Shown: positions 33,835-42,857 of the stretch, piece by piece | How positions within the stretch are numbered: position 1 is the first letter of the stretch | How the letters are laid out: each line of letters begins with the position of its first letter | Assembly: GCA_005880795.1 (NCBI GenBank) | Contig: VBGP01000012.1 | Location: 1-64,000 of the forward strand | Source of the DNA: Chloroflexota bacterium | GTDB lineage: Bacteria; Chloroflexota; Dormibacteria; Dormibacterales; Dormibacteraceae | Direction of reading: 5' to 3' | DNA length: 64,000 bases | Notes under the pieces: generated by a model | What the model saw: only the letters and a program-made list of their open reading frames with translations | Database searches by the model: none | What the model was told of the DNA's origin: nothing | Made by a program: the position numbers and the translations under genes

Positions 33835-34614
33835 TTATCTAGCACCCCCGTCGGAGTTTTGAGCGTAGATAAGGCGTAAACCCTCGAGAGTCAGCAGCGG
33901 GTCGGTGGTTTCTATGACGTGGGTCAGGCCGGCGACGAGCGACGCCTGGCCGCCGGTCGCCACCACCCTCGCCTGGCCGCCCAGCTCGTCGACCATCCGT
34001 TTGACCATCCCCTCGACCTGGGCGACGAAGCCCCAGACCAGGCCGGACTGGATCGAGGCCACCGTGTTGCGGCCGATCACCGAGTCGGGCGCCACCGGCT
34101 CGACCCTCCGCAGCATCGCGGTCTGCGAGACCAGCGCGTCGAGCGAGATCTCGACCCCGGGGGCTATGGCGCCACCGAGGTAATCGCCCTCGGCGTTGAT
34201 CGCGTCATAGGTCACCGCTGTGCCGAAGTCGATCACGACGACCGGGCCGCCGTACTTCGAGTAGGCGGCCAGCGCGTTGGCGATACGGTCGGCGCCGACG
34301 TCTTTCGGGTTGTCGTACCGGATGCGGACGCTGGTCTTGACGCCTGGTCCGACCATCACGGGCTCGCACTTCAGGTAGCGGCGGGAGGCCTCGACCAGGG
34401 CCGGATTGATCGTGGGCACCACGCTGGATATGACGACCCCGGTGACCACCTCGAGCTCAAAGCCGCGAAGCTCGAACAGCTGGCGCAGCTCGACCGCCAG
34501 CTCGTCGGCCGTCCACTCGCGTCGGGAGGTCAGGCGCCAGTCGGCGGCCAGCCGCTCCCCGTCGAACAGAGCCAGCGTCACGTTTGTGTTGCCGACGTCG
34601 ACCGCAAGCAGCAT
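33835..34614 (-). CDS. coaX: Type III pantothenate kinase
   Basis: 259 residues. ASKHA-fold motifs: DVGNTNVTLALFDGERL at the N-terminus, GVVISSVVPTINPAL, GADRIANALAAYSKYGGPVVVIDFGTAVTYDAI and FGGAIAPG-like GGAIAPGVEISLDAL. It phosphorylates pantothenate in the first step of CoA synthesis and needs a monovalent cation. Downstream of argH by 13 bp and just before the GAF-HD-GYP gene, so probably transcribed with the arginine operon. Confidence 0.94.
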   Translation of the reverse strand: MLLAVDVGNTNVTLALFDGERLAADWRLTSRREWTADELAVELRQLFELRGFELEVVTGVVISSVVPTINPALVEASRRYLKCEPVMVGPGVKTSVRIRYDNPKDVGADRIANALAAYSKYGGPVVVIDFGTAVTYDAINAEGDYLGGAIAPGVEISLDALVSQTAMLRRVEPVAPDSVIGRNTVASIQSGLVWGFVAQVEGMVKRMVDELGGQARVVATGGQASLVAGLTHVIETTDPLLTLEGLRLIYAQNSDGGAR

Positions 34615-34627
34615 GGGCGCCCGAACT

Positions 34628-35989
34628 CTACTTGGTCGTACGCCGCAACGAAGCCGCTTCCCGGCGCAGGGCGCGAGCCCGGGAGGTGACCTGTCGCCGG
34701 CCCGGACCCCCTACGAGATCGCGCTTGGCGACCGACGCCTTCGCGTTCCAGGGGGCGGCAAACTCGCCATCCCGAACCTGGCGGCCGATCTTCTCGTGGG
34801 CCCGGCGGAACGGCGTACCTGACCGCACGAGGGCTTCCGCCGCGTCTGTGGCGAGCAAAAGGGGATCGGCGGCCGCCGCCGAAAGGCGGTCGCGGTCGAA
34901 CTCGAGATGCTCGACGAGGAGCGCAGCGGCGGTCAGCGAGTCGAGCACGTTCTCGACCGCGGCGAACAGGGCGGGCTTGTCCTCCTGGAGGTCCCGGTCA
35001 TAAGCCAGGGGAAGGCCTTTGAGCACAGTGGCAAGCGCAACGAATCCCCCCAACGACCTGCCCGCCCGGCCGCGCAAGAGCTCGGCGATGTCCGGGTTCT
35101 TCTTCTGCGGCATGAGGCTGGAGCCGGTCGCGATCTCGTCGGCCAGCTTGACGAAACCGAACTCTGAGCTCGCCCAGAGCACAACGTCCTCGCCAAGCCT
35201 GCTGAGGTGAAGGGACGTGGAAACGCACGCGTACGCGATGTCCAGCGCGAAATCGCGGTCCGAGACGGCGTCCATGCTGTTCTCGGTGAGGGCCGGAATC
35301 CGAAGCTCTCGCGCCACCGCCTGCCGCGCCAGCGGCAGAGTCGAGCCGGCCAGTGCCCCCGACCCCAGCGGCATGGTTCCGGCGGAGTCAAACGCGATGC
35401 GGAATCGCCGGGCGTCACGGAGCAGCGGCTCGGCGTGCGCGAGCAGGTGATGGCCGACCGTCACCGGCTGCGCGCGCTGAAGGTGCGTGTATCCGGGCAT
35501 GAGCCATGCGGCATGCGCCGCCGCCTTTGCGGAGAGCACATCGATCAGCCGGGCAAGGCCTGCGATCGCCTCAGTCGCCGCGTCGCGGCAGTACAGCCTC
35601 AGGTCGAGCGCGACCTGGTCGTTGCGCGACCGGCCCGCGTGAAGGGCCGCTCCGGCGGGCGTGATCTCGGTGAGACGGCGCTCGATGGCGGTGTGGATGT
35701 CCTCGTCTGACGCTTGGAACTTGAAGTCGCCGGCGTCGAGCTCGCGCCTGATCCGGCGCAGGCCGCGCTCGATGGCGGTCAGCTGCGACGCCGAAAGCAG
35801 CCCCGCGGCTTTGAGCCCACGGGCGTGCGCGACGCTCCCCTCGATGTCGTATGGGTATAGCTCGTAGTCAGTCTCGAGCGAAGATGAAAAGCGCTCGAGC
35901 TCCGGCAGCAGGCCGCGCTTGAAGCGCCCGCTCCAGAGCTTTCCCGTTTTCTCTGTAGAGCGCCCTGCGCGCGCCCGGCGCTTTCCTAT
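34628..35989 (-). CDS. argH: Argininosuccinate lyase with no canonical start codon
   Basis: Forms arginine and fumarate from argininosuccinate. The track lists only the C-terminal part from an internal ATG at 35539, but the frame stays open upstream and encodes the real N-terminus: KLWSGRFKRGLL, EDIHTAIERRLTE, AGRSRNDQVALDLRLY; later GSSLMPQKKNPD holds the catalytic serine loop. In this frame the codons between an in-frame TAA and KLWSGRF include no ATG, GTG, TTG or CTG. ATA at 35989 overlaps the argG stop (ATAG) and follows AAGAGG at 8 nt; ACG at 35947 is the other candidate. A sequencing error or decay cannot be excluded. Confidence 0.85.
   Translation of the reverse strand: MGKRRARAGRSTEKTGKLWSGRFKRGLLPELERFSSSLETDYELYPYDIEGSVAHARGLKAAGLLSASQLTAIERGLRRIRRELDAGDFKFQASDEDIHTAIERRLTEITPAGAALHAGRSRNDQVALDLRLYCRDAATEAIAGLARLIDVLSAKAAAHAAWLMPGYTHLQRAQPVTVGHHLLAHAEPLLRDARRFRIAFDSAGTMPLGSGALAGSTLPLARQAVARELRIPALTENSMDAVSDRDFALDIAYACVSTSLHLSRLGEDVVLWASSEFGFVKLADEIATGSSLMPQKKNPDIAELLRGRAGRSLGGFVALATVLKGLPLAYDRDLQEDKPALFAAVENVLDSLTAAALLVEHLEFDRDRLSAAAADPLLLATDAAEALVRSGTPFRRAHEKIGRQVRDGEFAAPWNAKASVAKRDLVGGPGRRQVTSRARALRREAASLRRTTK
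35960..35980. repeat. 21-bp exact GC-rich repeat, copy 2
   Basis: Exact second copy of 417..437 (contains CCCTGCGCGCGCCCGG), lying between the argG stop codon and the conserved start of ArgH. With the neighbouring base it forms an inverted repeat GCGCC...GGCGC. If it arrived by insertion, it may explain why argH has no normal start codon. Confidence 0.5.
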
Positions 35990-37233
35990 TTGGTCAGCCT
36001 CTTAGCGTCGCCCAGCAGACGGCCGAAATCGCGCGCGTGAAGCTGCCCCTGCACGCGCGCGGACGTGCGCAGGCCCATGCCCCAGAGCTTGATGAAGCCG
36101 GCGGCCGCCGACTGGTCGAACTCGTCCCCCTTGCCGTAGGTCGCCAGGGACAGCTGGTAGAGCTGGTCCGGCGACTTCCTCCCGACCACCTGCGACGACC
36201 CCTTATAGAGCTTCAACCGCACGTCGCCTGTGACATGGCGCTGCGTCTCGGCGACGAATGCATAGAGGGCGTCACGCAGCGGGCTGAACCAGAGGCCGTC
36301 GTAGACCATCTGGGCCCACTGCTGGGCGACGAGGTCTTTGAACCTCGCGACCTCTTTGGGGAGCGTGATGTCCTCGAGCGCCTGGTGGGCCTGGAGCAAG
36401 AGCACGGCGGCCGGAGCCTCGTAGATCTCGCGTGACTTGATGCCGATCAGGCGGTTCTCGAGATGGTCGATCCGGCCCACTCCGTTCTCGCCACCGAGCC
36501 CATTCAAGGTCGTGACGATCTCGAGCGCGGGGGCCGGCTTGCCGTCGAGCGCCACCGGAACCCCCTCCTTGAAGCCGATCTCAACGTACATCGGCTCGTC
36601 CGGGCACTGTCGGGGGTCGCGCGTCCATGCGTAAACATCCTTGGGCGGTTCCGCCCACGGGTCTTCCAGTGCGCCGGCCTCGATCGATCGGCCCCATAGG
36701 TTTTCGTCTGTCGAGTAGGGCTCGCGGACGGTGGCCGGCACCTCGATCCCATGCTGCTTCGCGTAGTCGATCTCGTCGTCGCGGTTCATCCCCCACTCCC
36801 TCACCGGCGCGACGACCTGGAGGTCGGGCGCGAGCGCGGCGGTGGCGACGTCGAAACGAACCTGGTCGTTGCCCTTGCCCGTGCATCCGTGCGCCACGGC
36901 GTCGGCGCCTTCGCGGCGTGCGACTTCGACCATCATCGCGGCGATGAGCGGCCGGCCCAGCGCTGTGGCCAGGGGGTATTCCTTTTCATACACCGCGCCC
37001 GCCTGCAAGGACGGCCAGACGAAAAGCTGGAGAAACGGAAGCTTGCCGTCGGCCACGTAGGCAGCCGAGGCACCGGTCTTCAGAGCGCGGGCCTGGATCG
37101 CGTCGAGGTCCTTCTTCTCGCCCAGGTCGACCGTGAAGGCGATGACGTCCCACCCCTGGTCTTTCAGCCAGCGGATTGCGACCGAGGTGTCGAGTCCCCC
37201 CGAATATGCCAGTACGAGCTTCCTAGCGGGCAT
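35986..37233 (-). CDS. argG: Argininosuccinate synthase
   Basis: 415 residues from MPARKLVLAYSGGLDTS. PP-loop AYSGGLDTSVAIRWL at the N-terminus, HGCTGKGNDQVRFD, REWGMNRDDEIDYAKQHGI and STDENLWGRSIEAGALEDP, all standard for ArgG. Condenses citrulline and aspartate with ATP. The longer ORF start lies inside argR and is rejected; the chosen start still overlaps the argR end by 11 bp. Followed by argH. Confidence 0.96.
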   Translation of the reverse strand: MPARKLVLAYSGGLDTSVAIRWLKDQGWDVIAFTVDLGEKKDLDAIQARALKTGASAAYVADGKLPFLQLFVWPSLQAGAVYEKEYPLATALGRPLIAAMMVEVARREGADAVAHGCTGKGNDQVRFDVATAALAPDLQVVAPVREWGMNRDDEIDYAKQHGIEVPATVREPYSTDENLWGRSIEAGALEDPWAEPPKDVYAWTRDPRQCPDEPMYVEIGFKEGVPVALDGKPAPALEIVTTLNGLGGENGVGRIDHLENRLIGIKSREIYEAPAAVLLLQAHQALEDITLPKEVARFKDLVAQQWAQMVYDGLWFSPLRDALYAFVAETQRHVTGDVRLKLYKGSSQVVGRKSPDQLYQLSLATYGKGDEFDQSAAAGFIKLWGMGLRTSARVQGQLHARDFGRLLGDAKRLTK

Positions 37234-37638
37234 TGGCGAGGAGCTCTTTGAGGGCTCGGCTTGCGCCGGGTTTGCGGAGCACGGCGATGATCGTGTCGTC
37301 GCCGGCCACCGTGCCGGCGATGCCGGGCAGAGAAGCCTCATCGATTCGGCGCGCCACCAGGTTGGCGGTGCCGGGCGGAGTCCTGATCACCGCCATCGGC
37401 GCGATGACTTCGATCGAGAGGACCAGCTCACTGACGAGCGCAGCCGAGCTGCGGTAGCCATTGCCAGCGCGAACCAGGCCCAGCTCCTGGATGTCGCGCG
37501 AGATCGTCGCCTGCGTCGCGCGCATGCCGCGCCTCGCGAGGGCGGCCGCGATGTCCTGCTGCGTATGCACCGACCCGCGTCCTGGGCCGCGATTGACAAG
37601 ATCGAGGATCGCGCTGTGACGCGAGGCCTTGGTCGCAG

Positions 37639-37642
<4 letters not shown>
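37223..37642 (-). CDS. argR: Arginine repressor ArgR
   Basis: 139 residues. N-terminal winged helix (SVHTQQDIAAALARRGMRATQATISRDIQELGLVR) and a C-terminal hexamerisation and arginine-binding domain ending PGIAGTVAGDDTIIAVLRKPGASRALKELL. The GTVAGDDTI segment carries the arginine-contacting Asp pair. It should bind ARG boxes with arginine as corepressor. It lies inside the operon it probably controls, between argD (ATGA overlap) and argG, so the operon is self-regulated. Confidence 0.95.
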
Positions 37643-38802
<1,160 letters not shown>

Positions 38803-38807
38803 CGATT

Positions 38808-39644
38808 TCAAGGCGTGACCATGGTCCCGATCCCGGCTTCGGTGAAGAGTTCGAGCAGCAGCGCGTGCTTGGTCCGTCCGTCCACGATGTGCGCGAACGG
38901 CACTCCATCGAGCGCCCGCAGGCACGCCTCGAGCTTGGGGATCATGCCGCCTGTCACCTCACCCTTCTCGATGCGCTGGCGCGCGTCATCCTTGGAAAGC
39001 ACGGCGACCACGTTCCCGTCCACGCCCTGGACTCCCGCCACGTCAGTGAGGAGGATCACCTTCGCCGCCTTGAGCGCGACCGCGATCTCCGCCGCCACCG
39101 TGTCGGCGTTGATGTTGTAGGCGTGGCCGTCGTAACCGAGGCCGATCGAGGCGATGACCGGGATGTACCCCCGCGCCAGCAAGGCGGTGATCGGCTCCTT
39201 GTTCACCTGCGTGACGCGGCCCACGAAGCCCATCGACTCATCGAGCGGCTCGGCGATGATCGTCGGCCCGTCCTCGCCGCTCATCCCGACCGCCTGTCCA
39301 CCGAGGCGGTGGATCGCGGCGACCAGGTCGGGGCTGACCTTGCCGGTCAGCACCATCTTCACGACCTCCATCGTGTTTTCGTCGGTGATCCGCAGCCCGT
39401 TCTTGAACTCGGCCTTCAGCCCGAGCCGTTCGCTCATCGCGGTGATCTCAGGACCCCCGCCGTGGATGAGCACCGGCTGCATGCCCACATAGCGCAGCAG
39501 CACCACGTCGAGCAGCGTCTCGTCGCGGGCGTGCTCGATCGCGTTGCCCCCGACCTTGATCACGACGATCTGTCCGTGGAATCGCTTGATATAAGGCAGC
39601 GCCTCGACGAGGACTTTCGCGCGCTCCTCGACTGTCAGCGTCAT
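38808..39644 (-). CDS. argB: Acetylglutamate kinase
   Basis: 278 residues. Amino-acid-kinase fold: IVVIKVGGNAIEHA, LIHGGGPEITAMSERLGL, a substrate segment, AGVQGVDGNVVAVLS and GGMIPKLEACLRAL. Phosphorylates N-acetylglutamate, usually the arginine-feedback step. An N-terminal helix EERAKVLVEALPYIKRFHG is the one used by arginine-sensitive hexameric enzymes, so feedback control is plausible. Overlaps argJ by ATGA. Confidence 0.95.
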   Translation of the reverse strand: MTLTVEERAKVLVEALPYIKRFHGQIVVIKVGGNAIEHARDETLLDVVLLRYVGMQPVLIHGGGPEITAMSERLGLKAEFKNGLRITDENTMEVVKMVLTGKVSPDLVAAIHRLGGQAVGMSGEDGPTIIAEPLDESMGFVGRVTQVNKEPITALLARGYIPVIASIGLGYDGHAYNINADTVAAEIAVALKAAKVILLTDVAGVQGVDGNVVAVLSKDDARQRIEKGEVTGGMIPKLEACLRALDGVPFAHIVDGRTKHALLLELFTEAGIGTMVTP

Positions 39645-40852
39645 GTGGTGTAGTCGGCGTTGATTCGCACGTATTCCTCCGATAGGTCACATCCCCACGC
39701 CTCAGCGCTGCCTTCGCCGAGTCCAAGCGTGGCCACGATCTCAATTTCCGGCTGCTCGAAGGCCCGCCGTACGGCCGTCAGGTCGACGTTCACTCCAGAA
39801 CCGCGCTCGAACACGACCAGGCCTCCGATCGTCAGGTGCAGCCTGTCGAGCGCAAGCTCGGCGCCACTGTATCCGAGAGCACACACGATCCGGCCCCAGT
39901 TCGGATCGCCGCCGTGCACGGCCGTCTTGACCAGGCTCGACGACGCTACGGCGCGGGCTGCGGTCCTGGCCTCGCCGTCCGAAGTCGCTCCCACGACTTT
40001 CACCGTGATCAGCCTCGTCGCGCCTTCGCCGTCCCGCGCGATGGCGCGCGAAAGCTCCCGGGCGACCTGCTCCATCGCGGCCTTGAGCTCTTCGGCCTCC
40101 GCGCTCCCGGCCTGGATGGGGTCGTTGCCGGCAGCTCCGTTTGCGAGCACCAGGAAGCTGTCGTTGGTCGAGCTGTCTCCGTCGACCGTGACCTGGTTGA
40201 AGCTGCGATCCGCGATGGATCTGACGAGCTTTGACATCAAGCCGGGCTCGACCGCGGCGTCGGTCGTGATGTAGGCGAGCATGGTCGCCATGTTGGGGTG
40301 GATCATGCCGGACCCCTTGCACATTCCCCCCACCCGAACGGTGGCGCCGGCGACGTCGAGGTCGACCTGCGCGGTCTTGGGGACGGTGTCGGTGGTCATG
40401 ATCGCGCGCGCGGCGGCCACGCCTTGCTCGGCGCTCAGACTCCCGCACGCCTGCGCGATGCCTGACCTGATCGCGTCCATCGGCAGGTAGCGCCCGATCA
40501 CGCCGGTCGAGCTGACCAGGACCTGGTCCGGGTCGAGGTCGAGCCGGTCGGCCGAAAGCTTCGCCATGAGCAGCGCATCTTTGAACCCCTGTGCTCCGGT
40601 GCACGCGTTCGCGTTGCCGGAATTGATGGTCAAGGCCTGCACCCGGTTGCGCTGCAGGTGAAGCTGGTCGATCACAACAGATGCCGACTTCACCTTGTTG
40701 GTCGTGAACACGCCGCCTGTATCGCACGCGTATGCGGAGTGGATCACACAGAGATCGTCCTTCTGGCCGCTCGGCATGGCCGATGCGCCGGCGGTGAAGG
40801 CCTTGATCCCGCACGCCGCCGTCCCGGCCCGAAACCCTCGGGCGTAGGTCAC
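39641..40852 (-). CDS. argJ: Glutamate N-acetyltransferase / amino-acid acetyltransferase ArgJ
   Basis: 403 residues from GTG at 40852 (GTGA overlap with argC); the track extension upstream is argC in another frame. Motifs: CGIKAFTAGASAMPSGQKDDLCVI, INSGNANACTGAQG, STGVIGRYLPM, and the self-cleavage site HPNMATMLAYITTDA, where the precursor splits before Thr into two subunits. Transfers acetyl from acetylornithine to glutamate, so the acetyl group is recycled. Whether it also uses acetyl-CoA cannot be read. Confidence 0.94.
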   Translation of the reverse strand: MTYARGFRAGTAACGIKAFTAGASAMPSGQKDDLCVIHSAYACDTGGVFTTNKVKSASVVIDQLHLQRNRVQALTINSGNANACTGAQGFKDALLMAKLSADRLDLDPDQVLVSSTGVIGRYLPMDAIRSGIAQACGSLSAEQGVAAARAIMTTDTVPKTAQVDLDVAGATVRVGGMCKGSGMIHPNMATMLAYITTDAAVEPGLMSKLVRSIADRSFNQVTVDGDSSTNDSFLVLANGAAGNDPIQAGSAEAEELKAAMEQVARELSRAIARDGEGATRLITVKVVGATSDGEARTAARAVASSSLVKTAVHGGDPNWGRIVCALGYSGAELALDRLHLTIGGLVVFERGSGVNVDLTAVRRAFEQPEIEIVATLGLGEGSAEAWGCDLSEEYVRINADYTT

Positions 40853-41910
40853 GGCCACTGCACCGGGCCTTCGAGCGCCGTCTTCCGTTCGAAGCCGAAC
40901 GCGATGTTGAAGCACTCGACCCCCTGCCCCGAGGCGCCTTTGACCAGGTTGTCGAGAGCTGCCGTGACCACCGCCTTGCGGCCCTGCACGGCTACGTTGA
41001 CCAGGCAGAGGTTCGAATGTGTGGCGAGCTTGGTCGCCGGCGTGTGGTCGATCACTCTCGTGAAGGGCTGGCCGGCGTAGAACTCGCGGTACGCGTCCTG
41101 GAGCTCCGCCGGCGACCCCTTGAGGTCGAAGTAACAGGTGGCGAGGATGCCGCGAGTCATGGGAACGAGATGCGGCACAAACGTGATGGAAAGGTCGTGG
41201 CTCCCCACCCGGCGCTTCGCGCCGACCTCCCCGGCAAGCGGGGAGGTGAAGCCAAGCGCGGAGAGTTCCTGCACGATTTCCGGAAGGTGGCGGTGGCCGT
41301 CGATCGCGTACGCGCTCAGCGATTCGTTCACCTCGCTGAAGTGGACGCCGATCCCGGGCGAGCGCCCGGAGCCGCTGACGCCGGACTTGGCGTCGACCAC
41401 GATGTCCGAGCCGACGAGCCCCGCCGAAACGGCCGGCGCGAGGGCGAGGATGGCGGCGGTCGAGTAGCAACCGGGGACGGCGACCAGCTCAGCGCCTTTG
41501 AGCTCGGCCTCGTGCAGCTCAGGCAAGCCGAGGACCGCCTTTGCTAGAAGATTGGCGGCGGGGTGCGGCTGGCGATACCACCTCGGGTACAGCGACGCGT
41601 CGTGCAGCCGGAAATCGGCGCTCATGTCGATGACTCGTACGCCCGCCTCGAGCCATCCCTCCACCCTGGCCGCGCCGACGTTGTGCGGGAGGCAGCTGAA
41701 GATGACATCGACGCCGTCGATCGAAGGTTCGGGCGAGAATTCGCCCTTCAGCTCGAGGAGCGGAAAGACCTCCGCGTAGGGCTTACCCGCATACGAGCGT
41801 GACGTGAGCTGCGTGAGCTCGACGTCCGGGTGGCGCGCCAGAAGATGCACAGCAGTCATCCCGGCGTAGCCGTTGGCGCCCGCCACGGCCGCGCGAACCT
41901 TGTTTTCCAA
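40849..41910 (-). CDS. argC: N-acetyl-gamma-glutamyl-phosphate reductase with an in-frame repeat insertion
   Basis: 353 residues, TTG start. NAD(P) motif AAVAGANGYAGMTAVHLLARHP, catalytic Cys in VAVPGCYSTAAILALAP, DAKSGVSGSGRSP, and His in FVPHLVPMTRGILATCY. Between LPEIVQELSALG and SITFVPHLVPM, where other ArgC proteins run straight on, sits FTSPLAGEVGAKRRVGSHDL. This is the translation of a 50-bp palindromic repeat also found between genes at 14963 and 61498. It lies outside the catalytic motifs, so the enzyme may still work. First gene of argCJBDRGH. Confidence 0.94.
   Translation of the reverse strand: MENKVRAAVAGANGYAGMTAVHLLARHPDVELTQLTSRSYAGKPYAEVFPLLELKGEFSPEPSIDGVDVIFSCLPHNVGAARVEGWLEAGVRVIDMSADFRLHDASLYPRWYRQPHPAANLLAKAVLGLPELHEAELKGAELVAVPGCYSTAAILALAPAVSAGLVGSDIVVDAKSGVSGSGRSPGIGVHFSEVNESLSAYAIDGHRHLPEIVQELSALGFTSPLAGEVGAKRRVGSHDLSITFVPHLVPMTRGILATCYFDLKGSPAELQDAYREFYAGQPFTRVIDHTPATKLATHSNLCLVNVAVQGRKAVVTAALDNLVKGASGQGVECFNIAFGFERKTALEGPVQWP
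41201..41250 (-). repeat. Palindromic REP/RPE-like repeat, copy 2, inside argC
   Basis: Reverse complement begins TTCACCTCCCCGCTTGCCGG and ends GGTGGGGAG; nearly identical to copy 1 except for small changes in the stem CGGCG-CGAAG-CGCCG. It is read through in frame as 17 residues of ArgC (FTSPLAGEVGAKRRVGS). A repeat in coding sequence with the frame kept is like the palindromic elements described in Rickettsia and some proteobacteria. Confidence 0.8.
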
Positions 41911-41919
41911 GAGCGCATG

Positions 41920-41925
41920 AGTATA
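41920..41925 (-). promoter_or_regulatory. argC promoter -10 (TATACT), near-leaderless
   Basis: TATACT on the minus strand ends 9 nt before the TTG start of argC; no Shine-Dalgarno fits between. The mRNA would begin within a few bases of the start codon. The ArgR-like palindrome overlaps it. Confidence 0.5.
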
Positions 41926-41939
41926 CAGGAAACTGCATA
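41922..41939 (-). promoter_or_regulatory. Candidate ArgR operator (ARG box) of the arginine operon
   Basis: TATGCAGTTTCCTGTATA on the minus strand is an 18-bp imperfect palindrome (7-bp arms, one mismatch), the size of an ARG box, and lies over the -10 element 12 bp upstream of argC. It also lies at the 3' end of the DinB-like gene. Match to the known ARG-box sequence is only partial. Confidence 0.45.
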
Positions 41940-41940
41940 A

Positions 41941-42444
41941 CTATTCCCCGGCGTGGTGGGTCCAGTAGTAGAGATCGCGGAGGTAGCCGATTATTCCGCC
42001 GTGCAAAGCGTCGTGGTCGGTCATCGCCCAGAAGATCCGCCAAGCCGGCCAGATCTCTCCCCAGTTGGTCTTGCGCGGTCCGTCCAATTGCGACTCCGAC
42101 GTGCCCTGGAGATCGAGTCGAAGCAGTCTGTGGCCCTCATCCAACAGGTCGAGGCCGCCCGCCGCTGTGTGTGGGACGTCTAGTTCGGGAAATGTGAGGC
42201 GAGCAGCGCCATATGCCCACTCGTGGTACATGACCTTGCACATCCCAAGGTGGACGAGCTGCCAGCCGACTGTAGTCGTCGGGGCCGGACTAGGATCTGG
42301 AATGGCGTAGTGGTATGTCCAGTGGCCGGGCTTATCTTCATGAATGGTCCAGGTCTCGGGGACCGGCTGCCAGAAGAACTCCTCATCAGTAAGCCGGTCC
42401 AAGCGTGCCCGCAACCTGGCATAGGCCTCGTCCATCGTCGTCAT
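41941..42444 (-). CDS. DinB-like four-helix protein
   Basis: 167 residues from MTTMDEAYARLRARLDRL, with GAGGGGGG placed 7 nt upstream; ATG at 42465 is the other option. Metal-type histidines typical of DinB/DUF664 proteins: WQLVHLGMCKVMYHEWAYG and MTDHDALHGGIIGYLRDLYYW. DinB-like proteins bind a metal and often act as thiol-dependent transferases or are uncharacterised. Lies between the his and arg operons. Confidence 0.75.
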   Translation of the reverse strand: MTTMDEAYARLRARLDRLTDEEFFWQPVPETWTIHEDKPGHWTYHYAIPDPSPAPTTTVGWQLVHLGMCKVMYHEWAYGAARLTFPELDVPHTAAGGLDLLDEGHRLLRLDLQGTSESQLDGPRKTNWGEIWPAWRIFWAMTDHDALHGGIIGYLRDLYYWTHHAGE

Positions 42445-42554
42445 GAGGAGTTCCCCCCTCGACATGGGACAATTCTGCGCCCGCGTGACCCGAGGGCAAT
42501 GCTCGCGGGCGCGTGCACGCAGCGCACGACACTAACGTACCTCTGCGACGCCGA

Positions 42555-42857
42555 TCAGTCCGCCTCGTTGAAAAAGCACGACTCGGCGCCGGTGTGGCAC
42601 GCCGGCCCTGCCGGATTGACCCGGAGCAGCACGGTGTCTGCGTCGCAGTCGAGACGTACCTCCACGACCTCCATCGTGTTGCCTGAGGTGGCTCCTTTCT
42701 CCCACAGGCCTCGCTCGCGCGAGCGAAACCAGGCTCGTCTCGTCTCGCGCGTCTTCTGCCACGCCTCTTCATCCATGTAGGCCAGCATCAGGACCTTGCC
42801 GGTCTCTGCGTTCTGCACCACCGCGGGGACGAGGCCTTTCGAAAAGTCTGGACTCAC
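42555..42857 (-). CDS. hisI: Phosphoribosyl-AMP cyclohydrolase
   Basis: 100 residues from GTG (GTGA overlap with hisF). Single-domain HisI with [35 protein letters not shown] and zinc ligands in [18 protein letters not shown] and SCFF. It opens the adenine ring of PR-AMP in step 3 of histidine synthesis. The HisE pyrophosphatase, often fused to it, is absent here. Last gene of the operon. Confidence 0.94.
   Translation of the reverse strand: MSPDFSKGLVPAVVQNAETGKVLMLAYMDEEAWQKTRETRRAWFRSRERGLWEKGATSGNTMEVVEVRLDCDADTVLLRVNPAGPACHTGAESCFFNEAD

Noticed and set aside
40853-41470. N-terminal extension of the argJ ORF
   Set aside because: It lies in argC in another frame; ArgJ homology begins at VTYARGFRAGTAACG.
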